In this document: one piece after another, positions 1 to 9,816 of the stretch | Position numbering within the stretch: position 1 is the first letter of the stretch | How the letters are laid out: the number at the start of each line of letters is the position of its first letter | Origin: Paenibacillus durus ATCC 35681 | GTDB taxonomy: Bacteria > Bacillota > Bacilli > Paenibacillales > Paenibacillaceae | Assembly: GCF_000993825.1 (NCBI RefSeq) | Contig: NZ_CP011114.1 | Coordinates: 2,356,001-2,420,000 of the forward strand | Direction: 5' to 3' | DNA: 64,000 nucleotides | Translations under genes and position numbers: made by a program | The notes under the pieces: generated by a model | Seen by the model: only the letters and a program-made list of their open reading frames with translations | Told to the model about the DNA's origin: nothing | Database searches by the model: none

Positions 1-1
1 C

Positions 2-1618
<1,617 letters not shown>

Positions 1619-1643
1619 TATGTAAGTGAATCGGTTGTAATGA

Positions 1644-1686
1644 AGCGGCAGTCTGAAGCCAAAAGCTTTGGACTGCCGCTGTTTTT
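1644..1686 (+). terminator. Rho-independent terminator of thiC
   Basis: Ten-base arms AGCGGCAGTC and GACTGCCGCT flank an interior that can also pair, followed by GTTTTTT. It starts 25 bases after the thiC stop. Confidence 0.85.
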
Positions 1687-1732
1687 TGCGGAATCGCACT
1701 TCGATCAAAATCTAAATTGATTCCTATCAGTA

Positions 1733-2228
1733 TTGGCCGTTAATTTTGAACGACGTTGGATACTCGTTATCGATATCATTTCCTCCGGAGATCAGGAAGT
1801 CGGCTTGGTATCCGCGTCTCCGAAATCAATCAGATATTCCCCTCAAAATGATGGATCTAAACTACTGGCAAAAGGTGCTATGGAACTTAAGTTTAAGAAA
1901 AAAACTCAAGGGGCAGAGGATTTTGCGAGAATAGATTCATATGAAGATATTGAATGTCTAGAGCATTGTTTAGATCGTAATTATGAAACTGCATATTTTT
2001 GTATGATAGCCGATAACAATATTTACTCTAGAGAGTCAAAACTAGGAACAACAGGGGATATTTTTTTCAATGCGAAATGGATATACACCACCCGTTAATA
2101 TTCCAATTTCAAACCCTAATTGTAAAGGAAGACAAGATATAATTGTAACTCTAAGAAAAGATCATGTTTTTAATTGGGATTCTGACGGAAAATACATATA
2201 TTTATGCATGCCAATTCATCGTAGCTTC
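1733..2228 (+). pseudogene. Frame-broken hypothetical, possibly nuclease-like
   Basis: Unrecognised AT-rich reading. One frame runs to 2098 and ends in '...GDIFFNAKWIYTTR'. A second frame opens at once ('MRNGYTPPVNIPIS...') and continues to about 2228 ('...YLCMPIHRSFR'). The switch coincides with a run of seven T at about 2060-2066. Removing one T joins both frames into a continuous reading of roughly 160 codons. The segment 'GAMELKFKKK' carries an E-x-K of the kind found in PD-(D/E)XK nucleases, but the family is not established. The TTG at 1733 has no convincing ribosome site, so the 5' end is uncertain and may itself be lost. It could be a decayed restriction-type gene. Confidence 0.35.
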
Positions 2229-2512
2229 AGATAACAATATATTATGCGAACCATTTTTCGCCCTTATAGAAATGCCGAAACCCTATGCCCCGCAAGGCAT
2301 TCCCCGTTTTGCTCATGGGATACAGTCGGCCGGTTTGGGACCCAGAGTGCTTGTCCTCCAAAAAAGTAACGGCCTGTGACCTGCAGTTCCCGTATGGAAC
2401 ACACAGATTCACAGGCCAAGTTCATTTTCATTCATGGTGGTGGCCGCTAGGCCATGGTAGTTTGGGACAGCCTCGGTTAACCGTCAAGCTTAATATGAGA
2501 CTATACTTGGAT
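2229..2512. other. Intergenic stretch without recognisable gene
   Basis: Short open frames here have no ribosome sites and no protein-like composition. No clear terminator is visible for the minus-strand gene that ends at 2513. Confidence 0.5.
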
Positions 2513-3268
2513 TTACACTCTACTAGTTCTTCTCTTAAGAATAATAAAAGCCCCAATTGCAACCACCACGATAGCTACACCAATAAGGATGTATGAGGTG
2601 TTAGTGTTATAAGTTGTTTCTGACAGTTGACCGCCTCTTTGCTGTTCTGCAGCAGAAGTGTTCTGGTTCTTAAAAAAGTTAATTATATCATCTGTTGATT
2701 TGTAATTGTCATTACCTAATGCATTCAATGATTTGGCCTGCTGTTGTGGAACTGAAGAAAGTATTACGTCCTTCCCATTGCTTTCAGCCGCAAAATAGTA
2801 GGCTAATCCTCCTTGAAATACTCTGGCTGTCCCATATTCTTTTTCAATCTTGGCTCTAGCTGCACCAAAATTTGATGCGTTACCTCCCACCTGAACCACT
2901 TTAAACTGTCCGTTTTCTTGTCCGATTGTCAAGAAATTTTTCGGAGAACCATTAAGGTCAATGGTAAAGATCCAAGTGTTTGTATCGGTTGAATAATCGG
3001 TGAGTTTTTTACTTGCATTGCCAAATAATCCTTTATCAATTGCATAAAGTTTGGCACCCTTACCAAGTTGGACTTTGCTAACTTCATCTGCGTTTGAATA
3101 TCCATAATCCGTAGGTGTCATTGAAGCCTCAGCAATGAAAGACTTCAATCCTTGATCTGCTGCCTGTTGGACTTCGGCGGGAATAACCTCATTGTCCCCC
3201 GATGACGCAAAAGCACTGGTGCTGAATATGCAAAATAGGCAAAGAGCTAAACAAAGGATTTTTTTCAT
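2513..3268 (-). CDS. Secreted, C-terminally membrane-anchored protein, partner of cysteine protease
   Basis: 251 aa, not assigned to a family. It starts with a signal peptide (MKKILCLALCLFCIFSTSAFA, cleavage expected near residue 21). About 195 hydrophilic residues follow, then a hydrophobic helix ('YILIGVAIVVVAIGAFIIL', near residues 227-245) and a basic tail KRRTSRV. This is a type I topology with the bulk outside the cell. The ATG at 3268 is chosen because GGAGG lies 8 bases upstream and the signal peptide begins there; an in-frame extension to 3331 would overlap the upstream gene. It follows the protease gene by 13 bases, so the two are almost certainly co-transcribed. It might be a substrate, inhibitor or anchor for the protease, but that rests on context only. 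Confidence 0.75.
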   Translation of the reverse strand: MKKILCLALCLFCIFSTSAFASSGDNEVIPAEVQQAADQGLKSFIAEASMTPTDYGYSNADEVSKVQLGKGAKLYAIDKGLFGNASKKLTDYSTDTNTWIFTIDLNGSPKNFLTIGQENGQFKVVQVGGNASNFGAARAKIEKEYGTARVFQGGLAYYFAAESNGKDVILSSVPQQQAKSLNALGNDNYKSTDDIINFFKNQNTSAAEQQRGGQLSETTYNTNTSYILIGVAIVVVAIGAFIILKRRTSRV

Positions 3269-3281
3269 AGTTGAGGCCTCC

Positions 3282-3842
3282 TTAATTATGAATATTATAA
3301 AGCGTGCCGTCCCAAACGTGACCAGTTCCATTTACAACCCAACTATAGCTTGCCTTATTTAAGGAACCGTCAGCAGGGTCCAGGTAATACACCCAGTCTG
3401 TACTATCGGTTAAGTGAGAATTGTCTATACCTTTTATCAATAAAGCATGTCCGCCGCCAGAGGTCCATGACCAGCCTGCATAAATCGGGTGCTTATTGTC
3501 TGCAATTTCAGCAACAACATTGGTATAGGATAATGCCCAAGTTATTTGGGTGCTACTTATGCCATAACTACTTAGCCCAGATTTTACCTCTGCATCCGAT
3601 GCAGGATTATTTACAGCAGCACCCTTTACCTTTTTTACGAAGTCGGTCTGAGTTACAGACTTCCCGTAATAATTTAGAATTCCTTGCGATACTGCTGCCC
3701 AGCACCAATTAGTTTGTTCTTGTTTTTGAATACCGGCCCCAATTGCCGCGAGTCCTGAAAAGGCAAAGGACGTTTGGACAACCAACAAAGATATAACTAA
3801 GAAGGAACCAAAAATCGCCAGTACTTTCCGTCTTGTTTTCAT
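3282..3842 (-). CDS. Secreted papain-like cysteine protease (C39/C70-type fold)
   Basis: 186 aa. An N-terminal signal/anchor ('VLAIFGSFLVISLLVVQTSFA') is followed by a compact papain-like domain. The nucleophile motif is 'QTNWCWAAVSQGILNYY', with Cys in NWCWAA. The histidine lies in 'SGGGHALLIKGI', and an Asp follows in 'YYLDPADGS'. The order Cys-His-Asp and the NWCWAA box are typical of the AvrRpt2/Peptidase_C39-like group of small bacterial proteases. The ATG at 3842 has an excellent GGAGGAG 5 bases upstream; an extension to 3920 lacks such a site. It is the first gene of a two-gene operon with the anchored protein downstream. Substrate unknown; it could process a peptide signal or act as a secreted effector. 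Confidence 0.82.
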   Translation of the reverse strand: MKTRRKVLAIFGSFLVISLLVVQTSFAFSGLAAIGAGIQKQEQTNWCWAAVSQGILNYYGKSVTQTDFVKKVKGAAVNNPASDAEVKSGLSSYGISSTQITWALSYTNVVAEIADNKHPIYAGWSWTSGGGHALLIKGIDNSHLTDSTDWVYYLDPADGSLNKASYSWVVNGTGHVWDGTLYNIHN

Positions 3843-3970
3843 TTTTTCTCCTCCAAACGTGTTTTTAGCTTTTACTTGGGTTAACTTTGTTTTAAATAAG
3901 GAATAAATACCTCCCATCATAGTTTTTATCTTTAAACTTCATGTATCAACTAAATTGTAGCATATAAAGC

Positions 3971-4008
3971 TTGTCGAATTATTCTCATCTTATTGATTTT
4001 TTCGACAA
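3971..4008 (-). promoter_or_regulatory. Inverted repeat upstream of protease operon, candidate operator
   Basis: Perfect 8-base arms TTGTCGAA (3971-3978) and TTCGACAA (4001-4008) are separated by 22 bases, about two helical turns centre to centre. They lie between the protease gene and the orphan winged-helix gene. A TACAAT-like -10 lies just downstream on the minus strand but lacks a good -35, which would fit an activated promoter. The function is inferred. Confidence 0.4.
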
Positions 4009-4055
4009 TATTTACTTTTTCTGTTATATGAAGATTTTCAAGTGACAGCTCACTT

Positions 4056-4382
4056 CTAAAGACGATTTAGACCTTCCGTGATTAATAAGTAGCCAACGCC
4101 TTTAACCACGAGTATAAAATTTTGAATATCCAACTTAGTGTCAAATTTCTTTCTTAAGCGACTCACGTAAACATGAAGCTCATGACGAGTCAAGTGTGGC
4201 TGGTATGTCTGCAGTTCATTTAATAATCGGTTGTAAGTAACGATATGTCCGGGATTAGTCGCAAGTGTTTGAAGCAGCCTGGTTTCAGTGGGGGTCAAAG
4301 AACAAGGCAGACCATCCTTGACTAAAATTGCTCTATCTAGATCAATATAACAATCGTTACGCAAGTGTATTAACTTAGACAT
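4056..4382 (-). CDS. Stand-alone OmpR/PhoB-type winged-helix DNA-binding protein
   Basis: 108 aa. This is only the C-terminal effector domain of an OmpR-family regulator, with no receiver domain. The typical pattern is visible: 'LTPTETRLLQTLATNPGHIVTYNRLL' (alpha-loop and first helices), 'LHVYVSRLRKKF' (recognition helix), then the C-terminal hairpin 'VVKGVGYLL'. The ATG at 4382 is preceded by AGGGGAG at 6 bases; an upstream TTG at 4409 is less likely. It lies upstream of, and on the same strand as, the protease operon, with the 8-base inverted repeat in between. It is a good candidate regulator of that operon. Without a receiver, its activity is probably set by its amount. Confidence 0.75.
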   Translation of the reverse strand: MSKLIHLRNDCYIDLDRAILVKDGLPCSLTPTETRLLQTLATNPGHIVTYNRLLNELQTYQPHLTRHELHVYVSRLRKKFDTKLDIQNFILVVKGVGYLLITEGLNRL

Positions 4383-4864
4383 TGGCTTCTCCCCTAGATA
4401 TTTACTCAAATTAATACCATTTTAAGGTTTTTAAGGTTAAGGAATACATATATATTAACGTAATGGACAGCAAATATGTTTCGTTAATTAATTTTAAAGA
4501 AAGATGATCGCCTGTTTTGGACTAGCTTTTAATCTAACTGTTCTTCACATCTATTCTTCTAGCGAGAATTGAGGTCTGTCCCAATTGAAGGCAGGCCCGC
4601 CATTAGGAGGCAATGACTTCGCAGAACGCTGACCTCACCCCTTAGCGTCCCGGCTCTGGCGTTTTCGTTGGCAGAGAGGGGCCTGGAAGACTGCTGCCGA
4701 TGGCTGTTCCGTCTAGCGCTCGGGACGAGCGTAACAGTACAATTAAGTTGTAGTCCCCGACAAGGAGAAACCATCGTAAATAATAACGATGCTCCGCTGT
4801 TTGCAGGTAAAAACCGTACACATCCTTACTCCATCCGCCGGGGATGCGGGCTTCCGGGTGCTGA
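4383..4864. other. Non-coding or decayed stretch
   Basis: 4383-4560 is very AT-rich with short direct repeats of TTAAGG and no gene. 4560-4864 shows minus-strand fragments in shifting frames (for example 'YYLRWFLLVGDYN' near 4775-4815). These look like further debris of the pseudogene at 4865-5655. Confidence 0.4.
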
Positions 4865-5655
4865 CTACAAAAGTGGAGAATACGTCTTCGGCTTTGCAGC
4901 ACACCCCGATCTCCCCCAGCTCCGCCTCGAAAGCTGGAGTTTACAGGGGGGACGCTGTGTAAACCAATTCACCCAAAATTCCTCGCCCGAGCGGCTGAAA
5001 TCGGAATGATAAAACACAACATCGTCGTCCAGTAGCGCGTTTTTGTATTGCAGGTGCGGTTGGCTGATGTCTTTATTGCGAATGGTTTCGATATTGAAAT
5101 TGACCACGATATACCCATCTCTTAGAAAAACAGGCGTATTGTCGTCCAGCCGATGAGTGTGTCCATATTCGGCCAGATTGAAGCCTGCTGGCACGACGTA
5201 AAGCGCAGCCGGAAGACTGTATTCGCTGTACCACCGCTGCACGAAAGCATTAACCCGAGCCGTGTCGATGCCGGACGGCACCTGCATGCTCCCGATAAAT
5301 GTCCGAAGTTGAGGGGCAACTTCAATCCGTCATTGCCGCCCACATAGATTTGCTTCTGCTTAGCCTCCTTCAAAAACTGCTGGATGAACGACGCTTGATT
5401 GCCCGAGGAACCGTTCAGGCTCCACAAGGAACCGGCTGTGTTCATCAGCTCCTGCTGCGATACATTGCGCAGCGGGTATCCAGCGTAACCAGCCGTTACT
5501 CGGTAACCTCCGCAGAGCCAATACGAATAAACCACTTATTATAGGGAGTTAACACTCTAGGGTTGTCTGCTGAATCCGCTTCTCCGAAATGCCTCTTGCA
5601 GACCAAGGGCCGTATGGCCGCAGCGCAAATACGGTGTTATCCGAAGTATACTTGA
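4865..5655 (-). pseudogene. Multiply frameshifted pseudogene (unrecognised protein)
   Basis: One protein appears spread over at least four frames on the minus strand. In order these are 'YTSDNTVFALRPYGPWSARG' (about 5595-5655), 'FGEADSADNPRVLTPYNKW' (about 5520-5590), 'VTAGYAGYPLRNVSQQELMN...' (to about 5300), and 'MQVPSGIDTARVNAFVQRWYS...' (5287 to about 4950). At the last junction a single inserted base would restore 'NFGHLSG-S-MQVPSG'. No intact start is visible. The combination of several independent frameshifts argues for true decay and not a lone sequencing error. The family is not recognised; the original product was probably a large extracellular or wall protein, since aromatic and Asn/Gly residues are frequent. 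Confidence 0.6.
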
Positions 5656-5891
5656 TTCAACTTGCAAATAAAAAACTCTTCAATACTTTGAAGCATATGA
5701 ACATGTTTTCTTTGTCCAATATATGCCTTACCTGTCCAATTACTTAGTTCTGCTGTTTTTAAATTTTTATACTTTTCTCGCATAATATATAACTTGATTG
5801 ATTTACCTCTCATTAAGTAACAAAATAATACGTTTTTGAAGGATTCACGAATATGGAACTATCCAGTTTGTCACACCCCTCATGCTTATAT
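5656..5891. other. AT-rich intergenic stretch
   Basis: No gene and no convincing terminator seen. It separates the pseudogene from the end of the SgrR-family gene. Confidence 0.5.
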
Positions 5892-7682
5892 TTAACCCTG
5901 CACATCTTTCTCCCTCCCACTCTTGACCCACAGCTTGGAAATATCCAGAAACCCGAATGAGCCTGTATGCAGGCCGAGCAGGCTCTGGCTGAGCTTCGCT
6001 CTTTTGTTGAGATGGCAGCCGTGGAGCATCCAGAAATTGTCCCGGGCAAGCTGTTCCGCTTGAAGCAGGCTGGCGGCGCGTTTCTGCGGGGGAAGCTGAA
6101 AGACATTTTCCAGTTCGCGGTCCAATAAATCGGTATCCCTACAGTTTAACATTAGGTGAAGGTAGTTCTGTTCATTTTTGTAAAAATTCATCATCCCCCA
6201 TTCCCAGTCATCCTCCAGCACCTCTTCCGCAAGGAGTAAATCGGCTTCCTGCAGAACATGCTCATGATCCCTGCTGTCAAGCGGGTGCAGCATAAGGTTT
6301 AATCCGACTGCGCGGCATCTTTTTTGCAGCCATTCGGCTTCCTGGCTTTCCTCCTTCTTGGGCGGATAGGCCAGTCTTAACGGCTCATCTGCATATCCCG
6401 CACGGCGCAGCAGCTCCGCGGCTTCGGCTAGATTTCTCTCCTCCACCCACCGCTCTTTGCTGACCCAAGGCAGGAAGCTGTCTGCAGGTATGTAGCGGCT
6501 TCTCCCGAGTTCACGAATCAGCGCGACCCGGTCATATGCGATGCGCAGAGCCTCGCGGATCTCCTTCCGGTGATGCACCCCTTCCCGTCGCAAATTGAAC
6601 ACGATATACCGGCAGCCGAGCGCCGGGTAGTCGATGCTGCTGTTATATTGGTTCCAAGGCATAAGGTCGTCGCTATCCGCGCCGGAAAGCTCGTACTGCC
6701 GGTCATTGCCTGTCTTCTCGGGAAAAAACCAGATTTCCACCTTATCCAGCAGCGGCCGGATGGCGTAATAGTCATCAAATGCGGTAAGCGTGAGCACATC
6801 TTCATTCAGATTGGCCACACGGAAAGGGCCGGTACCGACTGGGATACCCGAGAAGCTGACGTCGCCCGGTAGAATGGACATGTACAAACTTCCGGCTACA
6901 TGTAAAAAGAACAGGTTCGGACGGCTTAGGCAAAAGCAAATCGTATAATCGCCTTCCGTTCTCACCTCTTCTATGTCCCGGTACTGCCACAGCGACGGGC
7001 TGTCCACTTGAAACAGCCTTTCCAATGTATATTTAACATCGCCGGCAGTTAATGTCCGTCCATGATGAAAACGAACCCCTTTTCGCAGATAAAACGTCCA
7101 GCGGGTATAATCTTCACTGTGCTCCCACGTATGGGCAAGCCCCGGAAGGAAGCTGCCGCTTGCGGCTTCATAGCTCACCAGCGTATTGCAGACTTGTCCG
7201 ATGATGTATGCTTCAAATGCCGTAAACACAAAAGCCGGGTCCAGCCTCTCCAAATGGCGGTTCCGCATCATACGCAGCACATCCTGCCCCGAAGAAGCTT
7301 CCGGTTCGCTGTGAAAGCCCATTTGCCGGTTTAGCTCCGTCCACAGCCTTTCTCTTAGGAGACTGCTCACCTCGGGCGCTCCGATCAGCTCAATCGCTTC
7401 CTTCATTTTTCCTTTTGCGAGCAGCTCCTGAAAAGTCTCTTCCCATATTTCTTCCGTACTCCGCAAAAAAGTTAACAACGAAGTATGCCCTCTTCCCCTG
7501 CCAGCCTTCCACGAGATCAGCTCCTTCTCCTCCAGCCGCCGTAGAATAAACTTGACGTTGCGGGGAGTGCAGGACAGCAGTTCGGACAATTGCTCAATCG
7601 TCACGCGAACCGGCTCCTCCGGTCTTCCGGGAGATTGCAGAGCAGTTGCCAACCGCATAAAATGGGCGTCACTCAGTTCCAC
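5892..7682 (-). CDS. SgrR-family transcriptional regulator with solute-binding domain
   Basis: 596 aa. The N-terminal winged helix (about residues 5-75, 'VTIEQLSELLSCTPRNVKFILRRL') is followed by a long linker. A C-terminal extracytoplasmic-type solute-binding domain (SBP_bac_5 family, about 130-480) follows, with the family phrases 'WTFYLRKGVRFHHGRTLTAGDVKYTLERL' (split here by its HHG core) and 'GIPVGTGPFRV'. There is no signal peptide, so it acts in the cytoplasm as a ligand-sensing regulator. The GTG at 7682 has AAAGGAG 8 bases upstream. It is divergent from an MFS exporter, as E. coli sgrR is from the sugar-efflux gene setA. The exporter is therefore its likely target, and the ligand may be a sugar, peptide or drug. 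Confidence 0.85.
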   Translation of the reverse strand: MELSDAHFMRLATALQSPGRPEEPVRVTIEQLSELLSCTPRNVKFILRRLEEKELISWKAGRGRGHTSLLTFLRSTEEIWEETFQELLAKGKMKEAIELIGAPEVSSLLRERLWTELNRQMGFHSEPEASSGQDVLRMMRNRHLERLDPAFVFTAFEAYIIGQVCNTLVSYEAASGSFLPGLAHTWEHSEDYTRWTFYLRKGVRFHHGRTLTAGDVKYTLERLFQVDSPSLWQYRDIEEVRTEGDYTICFCLSRPNLFFLHVAGSLYMSILPGDVSFSGIPVGTGPFRVANLNEDVLTLTAFDDYYAIRPLLDKVEIWFFPEKTGNDRQYELSGADSDDLMPWNQYNSSIDYPALGCRYIVFNLRREGVHHRKEIREALRIAYDRVALIRELGRSRYIPADSFLPWVSKERWVEERNLAEAAELLRRAGYADEPLRLAYPPKKEESQEAEWLQKRCRAVGLNLMLHPLDSRDHEHVLQEADLLLAEEVLEDDWEWGMMNFYKNEQNYLHLMLNCRDTDLLDRELENVFQLPPQKRAASLLQAEQLARDNFWMLHGCHLNKRAKLSQSLLGLHTGSFGFLDISKLWVKSGREKDVQG

Positions 7683-7701
7683 CTACCTCACTCCTTTAAA
7701 G

Positions 7702-7728
7702 GTGAAATCATTCCATGTAAGATTTCAC
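7702..7728. promoter_or_regulatory. Inverted repeat operator between sgrR-like gene and MFS gene
   Basis: Perfect arms GTGAAATC (7702-7709) and GATTTCAC (7721-7728), spacer 11. The site lies in the leader of the SgrR-like gene and overlaps a possible -35 (TTTCAC) of the rightward exporter promoter. It is a plausible binding site for the regulator itself. Confidence 0.5.
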
Positions 7729-7754
7729 TTTTCCTTCCCCTTTTTTGTATTACA

Positions 7755-7784
7755 ATTATACCCATGTCCCCAGTCGGATGACAA
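7755..7784 (-). promoter_or_regulatory. Promoter of SgrR-family gene
   Basis: On the minus strand, -35 TTGTCA (7784-7779), an 18-base spacer and -10 TATAAT (7760-7755). Transcription would start near 7748, upstream of the inverted repeat. Confidence 0.6.
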
Positions 7785-7809
7785 GATACAACTTTGAAGG
7801 AGAAGCATC

Positions 7810-9054
7810 ATGAAGCAAACATTACGCCATGTCCATCCCCTCGCATGGACCATCATTATCGGGACGATGTTCGGAAGGCTGGTCACCTCGATGAGCATCC
7901 CCTTTCTTTCCATTTATTTGACCAAAGTACTGGGCGCATCGCCGACGCAGACTGGGTTGACCATAGCGGTCAGCTCGCTGGCCGGAGTCTCGATATCTTT
8001 CTATGGCGGCTACATCTCGGATATTATCGGGCGCAAAAAGGTGATGCTGGTGTCGATTTTCAGCTGGGCCTTAGTGTTCGTCGGCTTTGCTGTGGCTGGA
8101 CATCTGTGGGTGTTTCTGATTGTCAATACGCTTAACGGATTATGCCGCGCCGTCTTCGAGCCAACCTCAAGGGTGCTGCTGTCGGATATTACCCCCGCAG
8201 AGCATAAGCTGCTGGTCTTTAATCTGCGCTATGCTGCGGTCAATCTGGGTGTCGTCTTCGGTCCGATCATCGGCCTGCAGCTTGGTTCGGCAAAATCGAC
8301 TTTTCCGTTCCTGATCGCCGCCATCATCTATATCGCCTACGGACTCGTGCTTGTTCTGCAGTTTGCCCTTCATGGCAAGAATTTGCCGGCTCGTTCCGTA
8401 TCCAAGGCCCCTCGGCTGCGCGAAGCGCTCGCCGTAACAAGCCGTGACCGCGTGTTTCTGCCGATCCTACTAGGTACAATCTTTTGTGTACTGGGGTACG
8501 GCCACTTCGACTCGACACTGGCGCAGTATTTGGCGCTCAACACCCATTTCGCAGATGGGGGAAAAGCCTTCTCCTACATGCTGTCGCTAAATGCGATTAC
8601 GGTACTCGTCGTCCAATATCCCGTTGTGCGGACAGCCCGCCATTTTCCGCCGGTCGTCCCGCTGATCCTCGGCAATATATGCGTCGTGGCCGCTTTGATT
8701 CTGTTCGGTCTGGCCGGCGGCCTGCCTCTGCTTATGTTCAGCGTCGTGTTGTTCACGATTGGCGAAGTGCTGCTATTCACGATGATGGACATGCTGATTG
8801 ACCGGGTCGCGAAGCCGGAATGGAAAGGGACTTACTTCGGAACCATCGGTTTCAACGGTATAGGCAGCGTTATGGCGCCGATACTTGGCGGCCTGCTGCT
8901 TGACCATTTGGGCCCGGAACATGGACTCGCTATATTCATCCCACTGGCTCTCATGACTGCGCTTGGTCTGCCCTTTCTCTTGACTGCGCACCGTCGCCTG
9001 ACAGCACGGGAGAGATCCATCAACCTCCAGTATGTTTTAGACCGGAAGTGTTGA
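7810..9054 (+). CDS. MFS transporter, 12-TM multidrug/sugar efflux type
   Basis: 414 aa with about 12 hydrophobic helices. The MFS motif A is clear in the loop after helix 2 ('GGYISDIIGRKKVM'), and the motif-C-like 'GVVFGPIIGLQLG' is in helix 5. The general layout resembles the MdtH/YttB group of drug exporters. The ATG has AAGGAG 7 bases upstream. It is divergent from the SgrR-like regulator, with an inverted repeat between them, and is followed by a terminator, so it is monocistronic. The substrate is unknown. Pairing with a solute-binding-domain regulator suggests that the exported compound, or a relative of it, is the inducer. Confidence 0.88.
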   Translation: MKQTLRHVHPLAWTIIIGTMFGRLVTSMSIPFLSIYLTKVLGASPTQTGLTIAVSSLAGVSISFYGGYISDIIGRKKVMLVSIFSWALVFVGFAVAGHLWVFLIVNTLNGLCRAVFEPTSRVLLSDITPAEHKLLVFNLRYAAVNLGVVFGPIIGLQLGSAKSTFPFLIAAIIYIAYGLVLVLQFALHGKNLPARSVSKAPRLREALAVTSRDRVFLPILLGTIFCVLGYGHFDSTLAQYLALNTHFADGGKAFSYMLSLNAITVLVVQYPVVRTARHFPPVVPLILGNICVVAALILFGLAGGLPLLMFSVVLFTIGEVLLFTMMDMLIDRVAKPEWKGTYFGTIGFNGIGSVMAPILGGLLLDHLGPEHGLAIFIPLALMTALGLPFLLTAHRRLTARERSINLQYVLDRKC

Positions 9055-9120
9055 AGGCTCGCAGATTTTCGAATAGTAATATCTGAAACGGGAGGGGAGA
9101 CTATCATCAAGAATAAAATA

Positions 9121-9148
9121 GGCTGCCTTTTAAGGGCAGCCGTTTTCT
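9121..9148. terminator. Terminator between convergent MFS and fusB-like genes
   Basis: GGCTGCC (9121-9127) and GGCAGCC (9135-9141), followed by GTTTTCT on the plus strand. The A-rich left flank makes it usable from both sides. Confidence 0.8.
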
Positions 9149-9158
9149 AGTTATATCT

Positions 9159-9806
9159 TTATTTGCGAACGGAGAGAATGAACTTCTCCAGTGATCCTGT
9201 ATCGGTAATACTCTGATTACATACTTGATTATCCATGCATACGTATTGACCAATGGCAGCATAATTATCCGGCGAAGGGATCGCAGGCTTGGTCTTGACC
9301 AAGAAGAATGCAAGCTCATGATGCCGATTACAGAACAGGCAATACCCTTTCTTGTTTGTCGGCGTAATTTTCCCCTCGATACCGATGAACTGTCCTTCGA
9401 ACGGATATACAATGAATAATCTGTTCGCGGCAATATCCACCCAACTGAGGTACGTCACAAATCGAAAGTCGATTGAACCCAGATCAGGTACTTTCAGTTT
9501 CTTATTCTTAGAGAACAGCTTCTGAATCTGTTGTAGCGTAATCGGTGGATATGACTCCAGGTATGGTTCTAATTCGGTAAGATATCTTTGGAAATCGTAT
9601 GCCGTCTCGAAGGTCGATATTTGTTCCAGCATCTTCTGCTGATTCTCTGTTAGGTAAGGAAATGCTTCAATAATGTTCGTCACGGAGCGATACCTTACGG
9701 TTTCCAGGACACTCCGATCCGCTACATTTCGCAATGTATTCTGAATGAATTCCGCTTGTTTCTTAATGACATTATATTGATGGTTTCTAATAAATGGTTT
9801 ACTCAT
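9159..9806 (-). CDS. FusB/FusC-family EF-G-binding protein
   Basis: 215 aa, the usual family length. FusB-type proteins bind elongation factor G and free ribosome-EF-G complexes stalled by fusidic acid. An N-terminal helical bundle ('IRNHQYNVIKKQAEFIQN...') is followed by the C-terminal zinc-binding domain. That domain has 'GYCLFCNRHHELAFF' (C-x2-C plus His) and 'GQYVCMDNQVCNQSI', giving the expected set of Cys/His ligands. The ATG at 9806 has AAGGGG 10 bases upstream. The gene stands alone and is preceded by an unusual folded leader (see 9817-9951). Many soil Bacillales carry such chromosomal homologues; resistance is likely by family but unproven. Confidence 0.88.
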   Translation of the reverse strand: MSKPFIRNHQYNVIKKQAEFIQNTLRNVADRSVLETVRYRSVTNIIEAFPYLTENQQKMLEQISTFETAYDFQRYLTELEPYLESYPPITLQQIQKLFSKNKKLKVPDLGSIDFRFVTYLSWVDIAANRLFIVYPFEGQFIGIEGKITPTNKKGYCLFCNRHHELAFFLVKTKPAIPSPDNYAAIGQYVCMDNQVCNQSITDTGSLEKFILSVRK

Positions 9807-9816
9807 AGCTCTTCAG

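Noticed and set aside
2164..2596. Two short plus-strand frames (71 and 103 codons)
   Set aside because: No ribosome sites, odd composition, and the second runs over the end of the minus-strand anchored-protein gene.
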